A stretch of DNA of 64,000 nt from Macrosoma leucophasiata. Taxonomy: Eukaryota; Arthropoda; Insecta; Lepidoptera; Hedylidae. The stretch is taken from the NCBI GenBank assembly GCA_036365455.1, contig JAWQUS010000008.1, forward strand, positions 14,677,501-14,741,500, written 5' to 3'. The notes beneath the pieces are model-generated. The model did not search any database. It saw only the letters and a list, made by a program, of their open reading frames with translations, and was not told where the DNA came from. Both the position numbers and the translations under genes were made by a program. This document shows positions 1-11,900 of this stretch, one piece after another (the stretch's first letter is position 1; each line of letters starts with the position of its first letter).

Positions 1-770
1 TAGGTACTGCAGTCTGAGAATCACGTCCTAACTCTACTATTTAAGGTAATTATAATGTTAAAACACGTGGTTATTTGGATTTTAAGCCAAAAACCAGAAA
101 CGAAACATAATGATGTCCTTAATTAGAAAATATCTTCTCACCAGATTTTATTGAACTCTGTTCATATTGTTATCCGTTCATATTTGGAATCCACCATTCC
201 ACACAGACTTACCGTTGGAAATCATTGCCTTTATTAATGTGTCTAAACATTTATATTTACCTACTAAACACGTACCTACCTATACCTCGCCAATCTCACG
301 TTAATGTGAGAAGGTGCAAGTTTTGTCCTTAGTCCTTATAGGTAGGTAATTTGTGGAAATTATAAATACGTTTTAGGCTACTTTTTATTATTCGTGTTGA
401 GGTTGCAATGACCATAATTCATAGGTATTGAAAGTTATAAGTAGACCTAGGTACATATTAGTGTCAAAGATGGCAATTTCAAAAGTATGTATAACTCGGT
501 TGAATAAATCAAACATTCTTACAGCATAAAATTAACAAATAATTCAAACAATTCAAAAACAAATTGTCAATCCAATAGAAATTAAGACCGCAAAATTGAA
601 TAACAAACACAATTGGATAATAATAAAAAATCTGTGGTACAACTAAGAAAACGCATTGCAATTGTCAGAGTGGTTTTAAAATAATACATGAAACGAAGGT
701 TACAATCGCTCGGCATACTAAAAGAATATAAAGGTACTTAAGTGTACCTACTGTACTTCAATAAACTTAC

Positions 771-900
771 CTTAGCAGCACGCAATTGCAAGATACGTAG
801 AGTAGTGTGCGCGTACGTCGAGATCGCGCGCTCTGTACCGACTGCACTCTGTGTATTAATTCGCCGCCACACCGAGGCCAGTATCGCTTCGTAGTTAGAT
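771..900 (-). promoter_or_regulatory. Candidate 5' non-coding exon and promoter of a minus-strand gene to the left
   Basis: A 120-bp stretch is far richer in G+C and CpG than its surroundings (gtgcgcgtacgtcgagatcg). On the minus strand it ends in a strong donor, CTAAG|GTAAGT, at 771/770. It contains no ATG-led frame worth calling. A first exon reading out of the left edge would look like this; nothing else supports it. Confidence 0.35.
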
Positions 901-2176
901 TGATTTGAACCAAACAATCGACGAATAAAACTTCAAATATTTCATGATTATGATATTTGATTTGATTTCACTGAATAAAATTTTCCTTCAGCTCATTGCC
1001 GAGTGCCGGCGCCGACGCAGTCGAATATCATTGAATAGAAGTACCTACCTACCCATTTCCTCAGATTATTGACATTCGCTTCGTTTATCTAAATAAATAT
1101 TCACGTCTGTATGCCCCGAAGGGGTACCTAGGCAGAGAATTCATGCATACCTACATGCAAACACCCATGACTCACCAGTTATGTTTTGTACTATGCACCT
1201 AATAGTGACAAGATGACGAGCCTATTGACATCTCCAAGAATATTACAGAACTCACACTCATTAGGAAATATTCATAACACGGAAAAATCCCAACGGCCAC
1301 TACGCAGTTCCGTGCCGTTTTCCTCCATTATCTGGTGGTAGATCTCCAGTAGCGCACTATATCTAGTTAAAATTACATTAAATAATTACAACGATACATA
1401 ATACCAATGACAGTAATCAGTACCTACTGTACCATAATACATACTGTACATATCATCATTATTTTAAAACGGTTGACAGTGCATATGTTTAGGTTTAGTG
1501 GCTCAGTATTCAGACTTTTCAGTATGGTATGGCAAATATCGAAGAGCTAAGTCATTGACTCATTAATAAAAATAAAATACTTAGGACTTAGTTAACAATC
1601 TTGTAGACATTTGAGATGCGGATTTGGCAGTCATTGTATCAATAGTCATCACGGTTAGGTATTGGACTCACAGCGAAGGGTTTTTTCCCAACGGATTGAT
1701 TGCAAATATCAAAGAACACGGTTAATGGACTCAAAGCGAAGAGATTTTTCCCATCGGAAGAACTTCGACCAACACCTTAAGGGGCCTTCGTTAGAAAGTT
1801 GGGTTGAAGGCGTGGGCCAGAAGACGGTTCTTCTGGAGTTTCTGGACAGAGCACGTATTGCGAGGAGGTTCCTCTAAGCACCTAACCACAGCACACCGCG
1901 GACACGCCGCCAAAATTCCATACAAACGCTTAATTTGGTTTCTATTACACAGACATCAATCAGTGGCGTGTAGGTATTTACACGTGCACCTGTGTGCGTA
2001 GCACGTAGAAAATACCAAGCGTCGCCCATAAGAGGGGAGGAGGTTGGATGAGGCGGTGAAATCGGGCGGGACGTCGAAGTATTAATTCTATACGTAGTAT
2101 TATTACATATTCTCTGACCACAGGCAGCTTGAATCCTGCTCCCGTCACCGCTGACAACTTGTTATATATTTACCCA

Positions 2177-2325
2177 CCCCCTTTTTCATAAACGTACATT
2201 AGATACGTTTTAGCTATAGTATGCTTTATCTTTGTCTGTTGAATTGTCAAATGTGCAGGATCGAAAAAGAGAAAGGAGAGAGTAACAACACTTTTGCTAA
2301 AATACGTTTATGAATAAGGGTAGGG
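2177..2325. repeat. MITE family A, copy 1
   Basis: Begins 'ccccctttttcataaacgta' and ends 'aatacgtttatgaataaggg', so the ends are inverted repeats. The interior 'agatacgttttagctatag' and the 'caaatgtgcagga' block recur at 51868-52015 in the other orientation. Non-autonomous DNA element of about 148 bp. Confidence 0.75.
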
Positions 2326-3312
2326 GGGGGGACAGTCTTTATACAATAATTAAAACATTATAAAATATTATTAAAGAAATAAGAATCATAAACAAATGCA
2401 TTTATTCACCCTAAACATTAACAGGTCTTAATTACATTTGCATACCAGTTGCATATATTGCAATTCAAAACTCATACAGTACTCAGACAATTACATAATA
2501 TTATGATAGAGGCTATTGTGGAGACTAGAACCTTCAGGTTTCTTCACCCAGTTTAGATCATTAAAGTTAAGTAAAGAACTTAATTAACAAGGTCCACACT
2601 CTTCTGAATAAAAAATTGTAAATGACAGGTATCTAATTAAAGAAAGATATATTTGTACCTAGATATAATTGTAATTTCATCTTGGTTGAAGTATCCTGGT
2701 ATCAGACAGGGTTATATACTATCTTCCGTGCTGTTTAATAACATAAAGTATAGACAAAGGAATGTCCATAAGAGGTCGGAAAACATCTAATCTGTAATAC
2801 GCTGACCTGCTACCGTCCTAGCGTCAACAAGAGAGGAAATCGAAACATTTCTCAAATAGTTTGAACATGTAGAAAAAATAAACAAGTATGCAAATTATCC
2901 TCTATTCAATTATTCTAACTAAAAAGCAATTTTTAGTTACAAAGTTTTTTATTGCTCGTCGTTGCTTTTATGCGTTCTGCGAGCTATGCCGCACGTGACT
3001 GCACCATTCATAGTCTTAGGTACTATTCTGAGGCTATGATTACTTCTCTGGCTATGCATAATTTGCAAGCGAAGCGATTCGGTTGGTTTCTTTCACCGAT
3101 TGCAAATAATGTTCTTTATTTCTTGCAAAGAAACTGTGCTTTCTTTTTTACAAAGAAAGAAATGTCGGCGTCGAGGCGTGGCGACCCCACCGCCCACTAG
3201 CGAATTTTATTCTACTGGAAGAGAATCCACTATTCACTAGTGCAGAACAATGGCTGTCAAACTATTCCAATATGGTGGTAGTAAAAATAACAACGCGGGA
3301 TGGATAGCAGCA

Positions 3313-3640
3313 TTTTTTTTTATGTAATGAAAGTGGCAAACAAACCACTGGTGGTAGAGCTCCAGTGACGGAGCTCGCGGGCGTAGGTACCACCGCATTA
3401 CCTAATATACTTGCCGCTAAATGATAGTGTTCAGCACAATTGTGTTCCGGTCAGGTGGTAATGTACGGCCCTGTAATTTCCGGCACAGAGGCATAACACC
3501 CTAATGCCTCAGGAGTGGCAGCGCATCTGCATTTTGACCTCTGGTCATTGTGTAAGTGTCTATAAGCTGCAGTCATCACTTACATCAATGTGAACTGCAA
3601 GCTTGTTTGCCACTTACATTATACATAAAAAAAAAATCTT
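3313..3640 (+). repeat. Interspersed repeat family B (SINE-like), near full-length, with an extra end fragment
   Basis: A family of about 290 bp seen at least 14 times here. It starts 'tggtggtagagctcc', has a small inverted repeat GAGCTCC..GGAGCTC, then 'ggtaatgt.cggccc.gtaat', 'ggcaacgcatctgcattttg', 'gtgaactgca.gcttgtttgcc', and ends 'cattacataaaaaaaa'. The A-rich 3' end suggests a retroposon, while the hairpin near one end could fit a Helitron-like element; I see no target duplication. Here a short inverted end piece (3313-3342) abuts the copy. Confidence 0.7.
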
Positions 3641-3932
3641 TGTTTTCAGCTTTCCCGGCTTTGTCCAGCAGTAAATGTCTTTCGGATGGAGTGATGTGAT
3701 GAATCATTAAAAAAAAAAACTATTACATGTGCAGTGGTCGCTTAAGATGCCCGCATCTGCATCTCAAAATGCAACCACGGAGGCCACACTGTCTCCCTAG
3801 GTGCCGCTTATTACAATACTCTAGAAGTCTAGTAATAACTCCCTGTGTGAGTCAATTTCAGTCTGAACGAGAATGTGTATATATCACTCGAGAATTCGAA
3901 GCTGCTAAATTTGCATGCCCTATTTCTTATTA

Positions 3933-5229
3933 TTAGGTTGGGGAAAAAGTTTCTTCGCATTTTTTAAGATAATTCAAAACATTTTTTAATATAGTTTATT
4001 TAAATTTAACTAAAGTATGTATGTACCATTTTGTGCGATAACCTTTTGCCATCTTCTAGGTAGGGACATGATCCCATTGCTATAAACATTTTGGGACTTC
4101 TCATCAAAATACCGCGACAAGTGGATTTGGCAGTCCTCTCGTGATATTAACCTAACATTGCATAAAGAATTCTGAAGAGACCGAAACAGGTGGAAATGTG
4201 AAGGTGCAAGGTCAGGACTATACGGCGGATGCATTAACACCTCCCAGCCAAACTCTCTTAATTTTTGCTGAGTGGCTATAGATGTGCGAGGTCTAGCGTT
4301 ATCATGATGAAACACCACACCCCTTCTGTTGATCAATTCCGGCCGCTTTCTCTCAACTTCTTGCTTTAATCTCATCAGTTGTTCGCAGTAGAGTTCAGAA
4401 TCGATAGTCCTGCCTGGTGGTAATAGCTCATAATGAATAATGCCCTTCCAATCCCACCACACACACAACATCACCTTATTGCGAGTTAACCCGGGTTTCG
4501 CCACAGACTGTGAAGCCTGACCGGCCTTTGACCACGACCTTTTTCGCACGTTCTTGTCGTACGTGATCCACTTTTCATCACCAGTTATCAGCTTCTTCAA
4601 AAATGATGCGGTTTCATTACGTCGTAATAAAGAATCACAAATGAGTACACGGTTCATTAGGTTTCTTTCAGTGAGCTCGTGAGGTACCCAAATATCGAGC
4701 TTTTTTTTGTACCCAGCTTTTTTCAAATGCGCCAAAACTGTTTTGTGATCAATTCTCAGTTCTTCAGCTACGTCGTAACTACTGATATATCGATCTTGCT
4801 CCACTTTTTCAAAAATGGCATCCATTTCATCCGTAATAGGGCACGACCACAGCGAGGTGCATCTTTGACATCAAAATTTCCGGATTGAAAACGCTTAAAC
4901 CAAATTTGTGCTACTCTCACAGACACTGCACTAGGTCCATAAACATCGCAAATTTTTTTCGCGGCTTGCGTTGAATTTTTACCTTTATTTGTAGTAAAAT
5001 TTTAAAATGTATCGAATTTCTTCATTAGATTCACTCATCTTGACAGTACAGAGAGACAGTAAAACAAATGAAAATCACACATTTGCCTAATTTGAATTTG
5101 GAATTATATTCTTTAAAATTTTAACTTTCAATGATACCAAAACCAGCCAGATACAAATACTACAGCCAAAGAGATTTTATTACAAGTTCATACATACTAT
5201 AATGCGAAAAGACTTTTTCCCCAACCTAT
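3933..5229 (-). mobile_element. Mariner element, cecropia type, full length but dead
   Basis: Terminal repeats begin TTAGGTTGGGGAAAAAGT at 3933; the right end is its near-perfect inverse (gactttttccccaacctat, ending 5229). TA dinucleotides flank both ends. At 1297 bp this is the usual mariner size. The transposase reads on the minus strand. Confidence 0.93.
4010..5042 (-). pseudogene. Mariner transposase, frameshifted and catalytically altered
   Basis: The intact 3' part (4010-4825) encodes 271 aa with TGDEKWITYDKN (first catalytic Asp), VVFHHDNARPRTS (second) and HPPYSPDLAPSHFHLF. In the mariner DD34D triad the third Asp falls at the His of APSHFHLF, 34 residues after the second, so this copy is DD34H. 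The upstream part (4826-5042) continues the HTH region (SNEEIRYILKFYYK; VAQIWFKRFQSGNFDVKDA). It has an early stop/frameshift after FYYK and another frameshift just before the PITDEMDAIFEK stretch. Both breaks and the lost Asp make it inactive. Confidence 0.92.
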
Positions 5230-5385
5230 TATATCACCCTATCCCGGTAGACAGGGTCCGAGAAAAGGTCATCATAATACGAGTACAATAAAATATGTCA
5301 TATACCTACACTACATTTTCATGGATTTTTTTAAGTATGCACTTTTAAATGCATAATATAGGTAAGTTATCTCTATAAAATACGA

Positions 5386-5703
5386 CTAATAATAATAATA
5401 AAAAGTAGAGCAGCCCGTGGCGTGCTGTTGGTGAGTAGCGACACCACCCTCACGTTCCGCTTCAGGGTTTGACCGAGCATCAGATCTCTCACCACGTCCC
5501 GCCGTAGGGTTGGACCGAGCATAAGAACTCTCAAAACGTTCCGCCGTAGGGTTGGACCGAGCATAAGATCTCCCACCACGGTCAGCCGTAGGGTTAGACC
5601 GAGCATGAGATGTCTCACCACTGACTTGTCTTCGTCGGTCAGAGTGCGGCGTTCGAGGTACTTGCAGAAATCTGGATAATAGGCTGTTGTAAGAGGTATA
5701 CAT
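5386..5703 (-). repeat. Minisatellite of about 51-bp units with an open frame
   Basis: Positions about 5450-5620 hold four units of about 51 bp containing 'cgccgtagggttggaccgag', 'cataagatctc' and a variable spacer. Because the unit is a multiple of three, the minus-strand frame stays open for 105 codons and spells a 17-residue repeat built on ARSNPTA(D/E/G)R. A second minus-strand frame is also open. No splice or domain evidence ties it to a gene; it could be an exon or just repeat DNA. Confidence 0.6.
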
Positions 5704-5845
5704 TCGGGGATGGAAGTGTCTAATGACGTAAATTAGTACATACGAGCTGTGATTACTCGCTCACGATGATGAAACCGGTGCCTCCTTCAAGTTTCAAAAA
5801 GTATGTATCAACTATAGTTATATAATAAAGACCTTACAGCGTTTT

Positions 5846-6015
5846 GGAGTCTTCGTAGAGCGTTATCTCTACTGCACACTGCCCTAATGCCTGCCTGTAA
5901 GCACTGACATTCCGGTATTGGTCAAAACTCGATCAAAATGGTCGACAAACGTCACATGTCTATGGTGTGAAAAGGATAACGCTCTATAGACCCGAAAAAA
6001 TCCGAAGTCTCCTTC
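5846..6015. repeat. MITE-like family D, copy 1
   Basis: Shares, in inverted orientation, 'gagcgttatctct', 'aagcactgaca', 'cggtattggtcaaaactcga', 'tcaaaatgg', and the end 'tcgggtctatagagcgttat' with 39567-39730. Both ends carry related 'ggag.cttcg' sequence. Confidence 0.6.
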
Positions 6016-6019
6016 CTAA

Positions 6020-6870
6020 AGTTGATGTGCAATATTTCTTGGATACTAGTTGATACTACACCTACGTCTTGAATATCGAATGATACCAAGTTTTAGGTAT
6101 TTAAAAAAAAATCATTTAATTCAGGTTATTTCCACCCATATTCAAATTAAAATTACAATACCTAACAAAATATACCTACTACTGTTAACATAAAAAAAAT
6201 CACATAAACTCATAAAGTCAGTTAGATGTCAAAATTAAATAAAAATCTAAATAAATTTACTCAAAAGTCAATTAAATCAACAATGATGAAAAAGATAATA
6301 ATTATACATAAATATATATATTTTTTTATTTATTATATATTAATATAATAAATAAAAAAATTAAAAATTAAAATGTTTCAACTTCGTTATTTGTATAAAT
6401 AATTTTATGAATCATAGCTACGGTAATAAAAATAAGGTACCTAAATTACAAGTAAACTACGACGAGAGTTGAAAAAAAATAACAAAAAATGTACGATGAA
6501 TGTATATTTTATATTCCTAACCAAAAAATCCCCGTACGTGATTCATTTAATTATGCATAAGGTAACTAAATATATTATTACCTACATATGTTTTAATTAA
6601 TGTAATCTCCATAAATTAAATACAATCTAGCCACACCGCGGACTCCTTATCATATGCACTCAAATAAATATCAGAAATTTAGCTCGGAGGTCTAACTATA
6701 GTTGGTCCTTGAAACAAAATGAATAATCAGTCTAAGAACGTATAATCTCGTGATATTGTTTCAATTGTATTCACTTTTTTGTATATCCGCAAGACGGCCA
6801 ATTGACCGTAGGGTTGCCACTTGTACTTAGCTCGCGAAAATCAAATTTCGTATTTTATCTTTCCAACATC
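6020..6870. other. Very AT-rich intergenic DNA
   Basis: No gene or defined repeat. 6300-6370 is almost pure A/T with loose palindromy (tatatatttttttatttatt then ataataaataaaaaaatt). Confidence 0.6.
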
Positions 6871-7069
6871 GTATGCACGAGCAAAAAAGACGTTTTTACG
6901 TAAAAGGGCCTAAAAGTCTCATGTAGCCTCCACACGATCGGCCATGAGGGACGCACAGACTGCGGTATGCATGATTGCGTAGCTCTCCGCACGATCAGGC
7001 ATCTCTTAATTTGTTATCAGTCTGATATGGACGTGATGACAGTCGCTGGTGCGGTTTTTTTAAATCTTA

Positions 7070-7335
7070 ATAATGGTAGTAAAAATGCATATAGTTCACA
7101 TGGCTGTTTAGATACGATTGTAGCCAATAGACATATTTATAAGACATCTATCTACACAAAAATCTGAATGCAGATGCGTTGCCACCCCTGAGGCCTAAGG
7201 TGTAGTGCCTCTGCGAATAGTTGTAACTGGGCCATACATTACCATTTAGTGCCGAATTCTATCATTTGGCGGTAAATAGATTAGGTAATGCGGTGGTGTC
7301 TATGACCTCAAGCTCTCATACCGAAGCTCTAGCAC
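7070..7335 (-). repeat. Interspersed repeat family B, reverse copy
   Basis: Contains 'gcagatgcgttgccacccct', 'gggccatacattaccat', 'taggtaatgcggtggtgtc' and 'aagctctagcac' in reverse of the 3346-3640 copy. Diverged at the A-rich end. Confidence 0.65.
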
Positions 7336-7432
7336 TGACGTATTTAAGTAGTAATACACTCATTACTTAAATGTTCTTCGTAAAAAGGAGGTGAAAAAAG
7401 GAGCAAACTAATATTATCTGTACTACATTTAT

Positions 7433-7500
7433 TTTTAACCGACTTCCAAAAAAAGGAGGAGGTTCTCAATTCGTCCGGATCTTTTTTTTATTTCAAATCT
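7433..7500. repeat. Lepidopteran 'accgacttc..aaaggaggagg' motif
   Basis: Reads 'aaccgacttccaaaaaaagg' then 'aggaggttctcaattcgtcc'. Nearly the same sequence is at 12089-12140 inside COPB2 intron 12, and a shorter one at 53489. I know it as a very common moth/butterfly dispersed motif; the parent element is not determined here. Confidence 0.6.
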
Positions 7501-7776
7501 TACATTCCATTTGGTACATTTCTATAAATTTAATGGAACCATTTCGGCTTCATCAACGAACAAGGAGCAGGCGAGTCACACGAAATTAGTAATCGACGAG
7601 GCCAATCATGGCCGAACTTCCTTTGATGATCGTTCAAAAAACCACCAGCGCAGATTATACTCGATTGTCAACTATCATGAGCAAATACAGACGATTCACG
7701 TACTTATTGTACATGATTCACCATTCAAGTCTCTTTTAGCCATTTATGACATAGGATATACGAAATCCCTATTTAT

Positions 7777-8337
7777 TATATGTGGTAGAGCTCCAGCGCC
7801 AGCGTAGGGCTCAAGGGCATAGGCTTTACCGCATTACCTAATTTAACTACCGCCAAATGGTAGTGTTCACCACACAGAGCAACACCGGAGGGGAGTAGCC
7901 ATATGCAGGCTTTCCCCTCTGTCAAAGTACAAGCTCAAATGAGCCTATACCTGTCGCCTAGATGTTTAAATGTGTGCGTGAAATTGTTTCTGTATTTTGT
8001 GAAAGTCAAGGTGTGAGTTTCGTAGTTATAGACGTTTTTTGTAGTGTGCATGTGTGTCGCACGCATTTCCCTCCTCAAAAAATTACAGACTGTTTTGCAT
8101 CGGTAATACTCCGGGCCGCGTTGCTCTATTATGGTTCAGCACTATCGTATTTCGGTTAAATGGTAATGTATGGACCCGTAATAACTATCACAGACATATC
8201 TCAGGGATGGCAACGCATCTTCATTTTGACATCTGGTTTTTATGTGAATGTCTATAGGCTGCAGTCATCACTAAAAATCCATGTGATGCTTAGTGATGCC
8301 TGCATGCTTAGTTGCCACCTCCATTACATAAAAAAAA
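7777..8337 (+). repeat. Interspersed repeat family B, split by an inserted element
   Basis: The two halves, 7777-7869 and 8135-8337, join into a normal family copy: other copies read 'ggtagtgttcagcactatcg' across the join. Between them is the family C element at 7870-8134. The copy ends with 'cattacataaaaaaaa'. Confidence 0.75.
7870..8134. mobile_element. Non-autonomous TIR element family C, copy 1 (nested in family B)
   Basis: Ends are CCACACAGAGCAACACCGG and, inverted, CCATAATAGAGCAACGCGG. The host repeat's 'ttca' (possibly 'gttca') is present on both sides, a 4-5 bp target duplication. The interior 'gctttcccctctgtcaaagt', 'ggtgtgagtttcgtagt' and 'agactgttttgcatcggtaa' are shared with copies at 51082, 53038 and 60849. 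No coding capacity. Confidence 0.8.
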
Positions 8338-8933
8338 CATATTTATACCTGTTACATTTTTACGCAGGAACATTCACCATGGATGGAGCAACAGACGATG
8401 AGTTCTTACGGATTCATCGTAAATCGTATGTACAATAACAACGATGCACAACTAATGATACTTTCTTACGACGTCAACAAGGCTTTATAATAAGCTTATA
8501 CGAGTATATGAATTATTATTTCTCATGGTAATGACGAAATGCTATACTCGTGAATGTTTATATATTTAATGTCTTTAGAGGATTGATTGCTGGCTGCTGC
8601 ATTTACGACTAACATGAACGACCAAATATTATTGTGAATATATATTATATCCCATACAAAGCATAATTGTATCTTCACGCTAAGTCACTTAGAGATCTTA
8701 CACACTTCCCGTGCCCCTTCTACATTCATCACTCTCTTCAAACATGCACGCCATACAAAGTTGTATTAATATGCACAAGCATACGGCAACGGTATTATTA
8801 AAACGAAACGAATTTGAAAGAAAAAATGTGTATAATACTATAATCTTATATGTATTAGCACTTTAGGAAATACACACTTCATAATCGAAATAATAATATA
8901 AAATAAAGAAATCTATAGATACTTATATATATT

Positions 8934-11900
8934 TTAATCCATTAAATCAGCATCATCCGACAAATCCTGAAAAGAAAAAACGTTAAAATGTATTAATAAT
9001 ATATTTACACTGTTTATATAATAACTGCCTTTAAAAAATCGGAATAGCTAAGCACATAATTATAATAAATAGACATATTAAATGCAGATGACCTTTTGTT
9101 CTTTTTGCGTATATTCGTATAATGGTCTGTACTACATCTATACCAGCACAATATTTCGATCTTATCATTTTGATTACTATCAGCATTTTTTCTTTAAAAA
9201 ACAGTCCATTATTTAGGGTTATGTTATATATATTTGAACCATTTAAATCAAAACAATAATTTAAAGCAGACTTCTCAAATTATTTTTTATAGGCCCCTTT
9301 AAATTTTTTTCTGGTTTCGGTGGACCCCTTGCTACTTTAATATCACATTGCCATATTTCACGCCTACGTAGACCCCGATCGGTTCCCCTCTGGACCCCAG
9401 AGGGTCCACCCGGACCACTTTAGGTATTACTGATTAAAAAGAATCTCAAAAAATTGGTGAAAAGCAATTATCTATTAGCGGGAATGTAACTCTATGTTTC
9501 TAGAGCAGTAAAGAAATATTTAATTAATATTCAACATACCAAACCATCAATCGAGTCCTCTAAAACGATATCATCGATCTCTTGTTCAAGTTCTTCAATT
9601 ATATCGATGGAGTCTTTCCGTTTTTGTTTAGTTTCCGTCGGTGCTGCTTCTGTATACTCAACTGCTATAATCGAAGTGCTGTAAATAAATATACTTGTCT
9701 AAAAAAGGTGTCAGTGCCAGAGAATATGTAATAATATTATGTATAAAATGGACACTTCGACATCCCGCTTGATTTCCCCTCTCGCAGCCCGCAACCCCCT
9801 TGGGTACCAATCTGACAGCCTCGTGCACTGAGGTTGCAAGTGGGCAACTGTGTGTGTGTGCGTGTAAAAACACGTCCTGATTGATGTCTGTGTAGTAGTA
9901 ACCAGAATAAGCGTTTGTATGGAAACTAAGCCGAGTGTCCGCGATGTGGTCTGTGCACAAAGGCTACGAAAACGTGGATATAATTATTGTGGTACAGTCA
10001 GGGAATTCTCTATTTCAGGGTTTTGCTCCAGTATTTTGTATAAAGTTTCGCGACTAGAGCGGAACATAGTCGGTACAGCGGTATGGTATCTCTAAGCGGT
10101 ATTGTTTCGCTTATTCGGCGAAACAAGTTCGGACTGTTCAGCGAAACAAGTTCCGCTAGAGCATAGTAATAATAGTAGTTGAAATAAAACTTGTGAAATA
10201 GTGAAATAAAAAGAAAATTGAAATAAAAAATAGTAAGTAGTTAAAATAAAATAAGAATAGTAGTTAAAATAAATTCAAGAAACTTCGCTAGCGAATCGGA
10301 AAGTTTCCCGTAGCGGTAGCGAAACTTACCGCTTAAGTGTGAACAATAATTTTTCCGCCTCCCCGTGCGATTTCGCTACCGTAGGCGGAAGCGGTTAACG
10401 CTCAAGTCTGAACAGGACTTAAAACACTTTTTAAATACATATAAAAATGTTACAAGCTAACCTCTGCGTGGAGGTTCCAGGTTTCCAAAGGCCCTGTGCG
10501 TTCGCATCCGCCATCTCCTGAGCGAGGTCGCGCTCGATATTGCTTTGCTTCGAGTCGACCGACAAGTTCCCTAGTTTCGAACTGTGCTCGTAGCCAAACT
10601 CTCGCTGGAACCTCTCTAATTCCAGTGATTCCTAAAATAATAACATGTGCATAATGTTATCGATTTCAAGTTTTGGACATAAGTCTCAATATCGATCTCA
10701 AGGAATGGTTATTAAATGTTCAGCCTAATTTGGATAATTCTCAGTGGTAACTCAAAATTCAAATGTATCAATATTTCAAAAACATAACTGGTGAAATGGT
10801 ATCATGGGTATTATACTCGTACATCAGTAATTTATTTAAACTATCTGCACAAACAAAGTACAAGAGGCAGACTATATGCTAGAAAACATTATCTACCAGT
10901 CAATGGGTTTAAGTACGATGCATGTACAGTTCACTACTAACTCGAGCTAGAAGTAATTTTCATGACTTTTAAATTAAACATTTAATCGGTTAACTTTTTG
11001 CTAATATTCAAGTGTTTTTAGACATATTTTGTATTTTAGTACAACATTAAATGTAAATCACAACTTACAGCAAATTCAGGGAATAAATTCTCATATTGTT
11101 CAGGATCAGCAAGAGACTGTCCAGATTTCTTGTTGGTGACTCCCACCATGTCTCTCCACTGTTTCACCACCTCGCACACCTTCGATGGAATGTATGATCT
11201 GGGGAAAACATACAGACATAAATAAATATTATGTCAAAAGCTACAGTTAACAGAATCTATGTATAGTTCTGTAGTGTAGTTGTTGGTTGATACGAGACAA
11301 ATTAAGCCTTTACTACCTAATTGGCAGTTTTTTAGAGCAACAACTCATTCAAAACATCACTTGTGTGTCATCTTAAAATCGCTGAATCTCATGCGTTCTT
11401 GCAAAAGATAGACATTATCATACAACGTTATAATGGAAGGGTTCACGAATGTCTTTGCTGGTTAAAATAAATGTGCCGGGATAATCATTTATCTAATCTG
11501 AATGATTTAGCTTCAGTGAAAATTGTGAAATTGTACCACAACATGCGAATGACATTAACAAGAAAAAAGAAAAACGAGTAAGACAAGAACATTAAAGAAT
11601 TAATGGTACAGTACCTGGCAAAGAACGCTGCCTCTGGTAATTTGTCGCGCTTGATAAGAAGTTGCAGACAGGAGTCGAGATCGTTCAGCATGAAAAAGGC
11701 AACAAATGCAATGTTGTCGTCCCCTTCATTTGTCGCCATACGGGCCACGTCTTCTAATAAGCCTTTGTCACCTGAACAAGATAAAGTTACTACACTTAGC
11801 AGAAGCAGTATCATTTTACTAGTTGAATACGGAGCAGAGCTGTAATAATGTTATGAGGACCATAGTCGGCAATGCGGTTGCAGTACCGACTATGCTGTGG

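Larger units (their letters stand above)
1..3312. other. Intergenic DNA, no supported protein gene
   Basis: Apart from the candidate first exon at 771-900 and the MITE at 2177-2325 I see no gene. Longer frames at 1662-2001 and 2952-3200 lack splice context, domain signatures or codon character. Positions 3190-3310 resemble 18260-18360 and look like old retroelement. Confidence 0.6.

Noticed and set aside
9658..9960. 100-aa minus-strand frame next to COPB2 exon 16
   Set aside because: Intron sequence upstream of the exon; the true exon 16 uses a different frame and starts at 9678.
11485..11814. Separate 109-aa protein on the minus strand
   Set aside because: It is COPB2 exon 13 read through into its introns.
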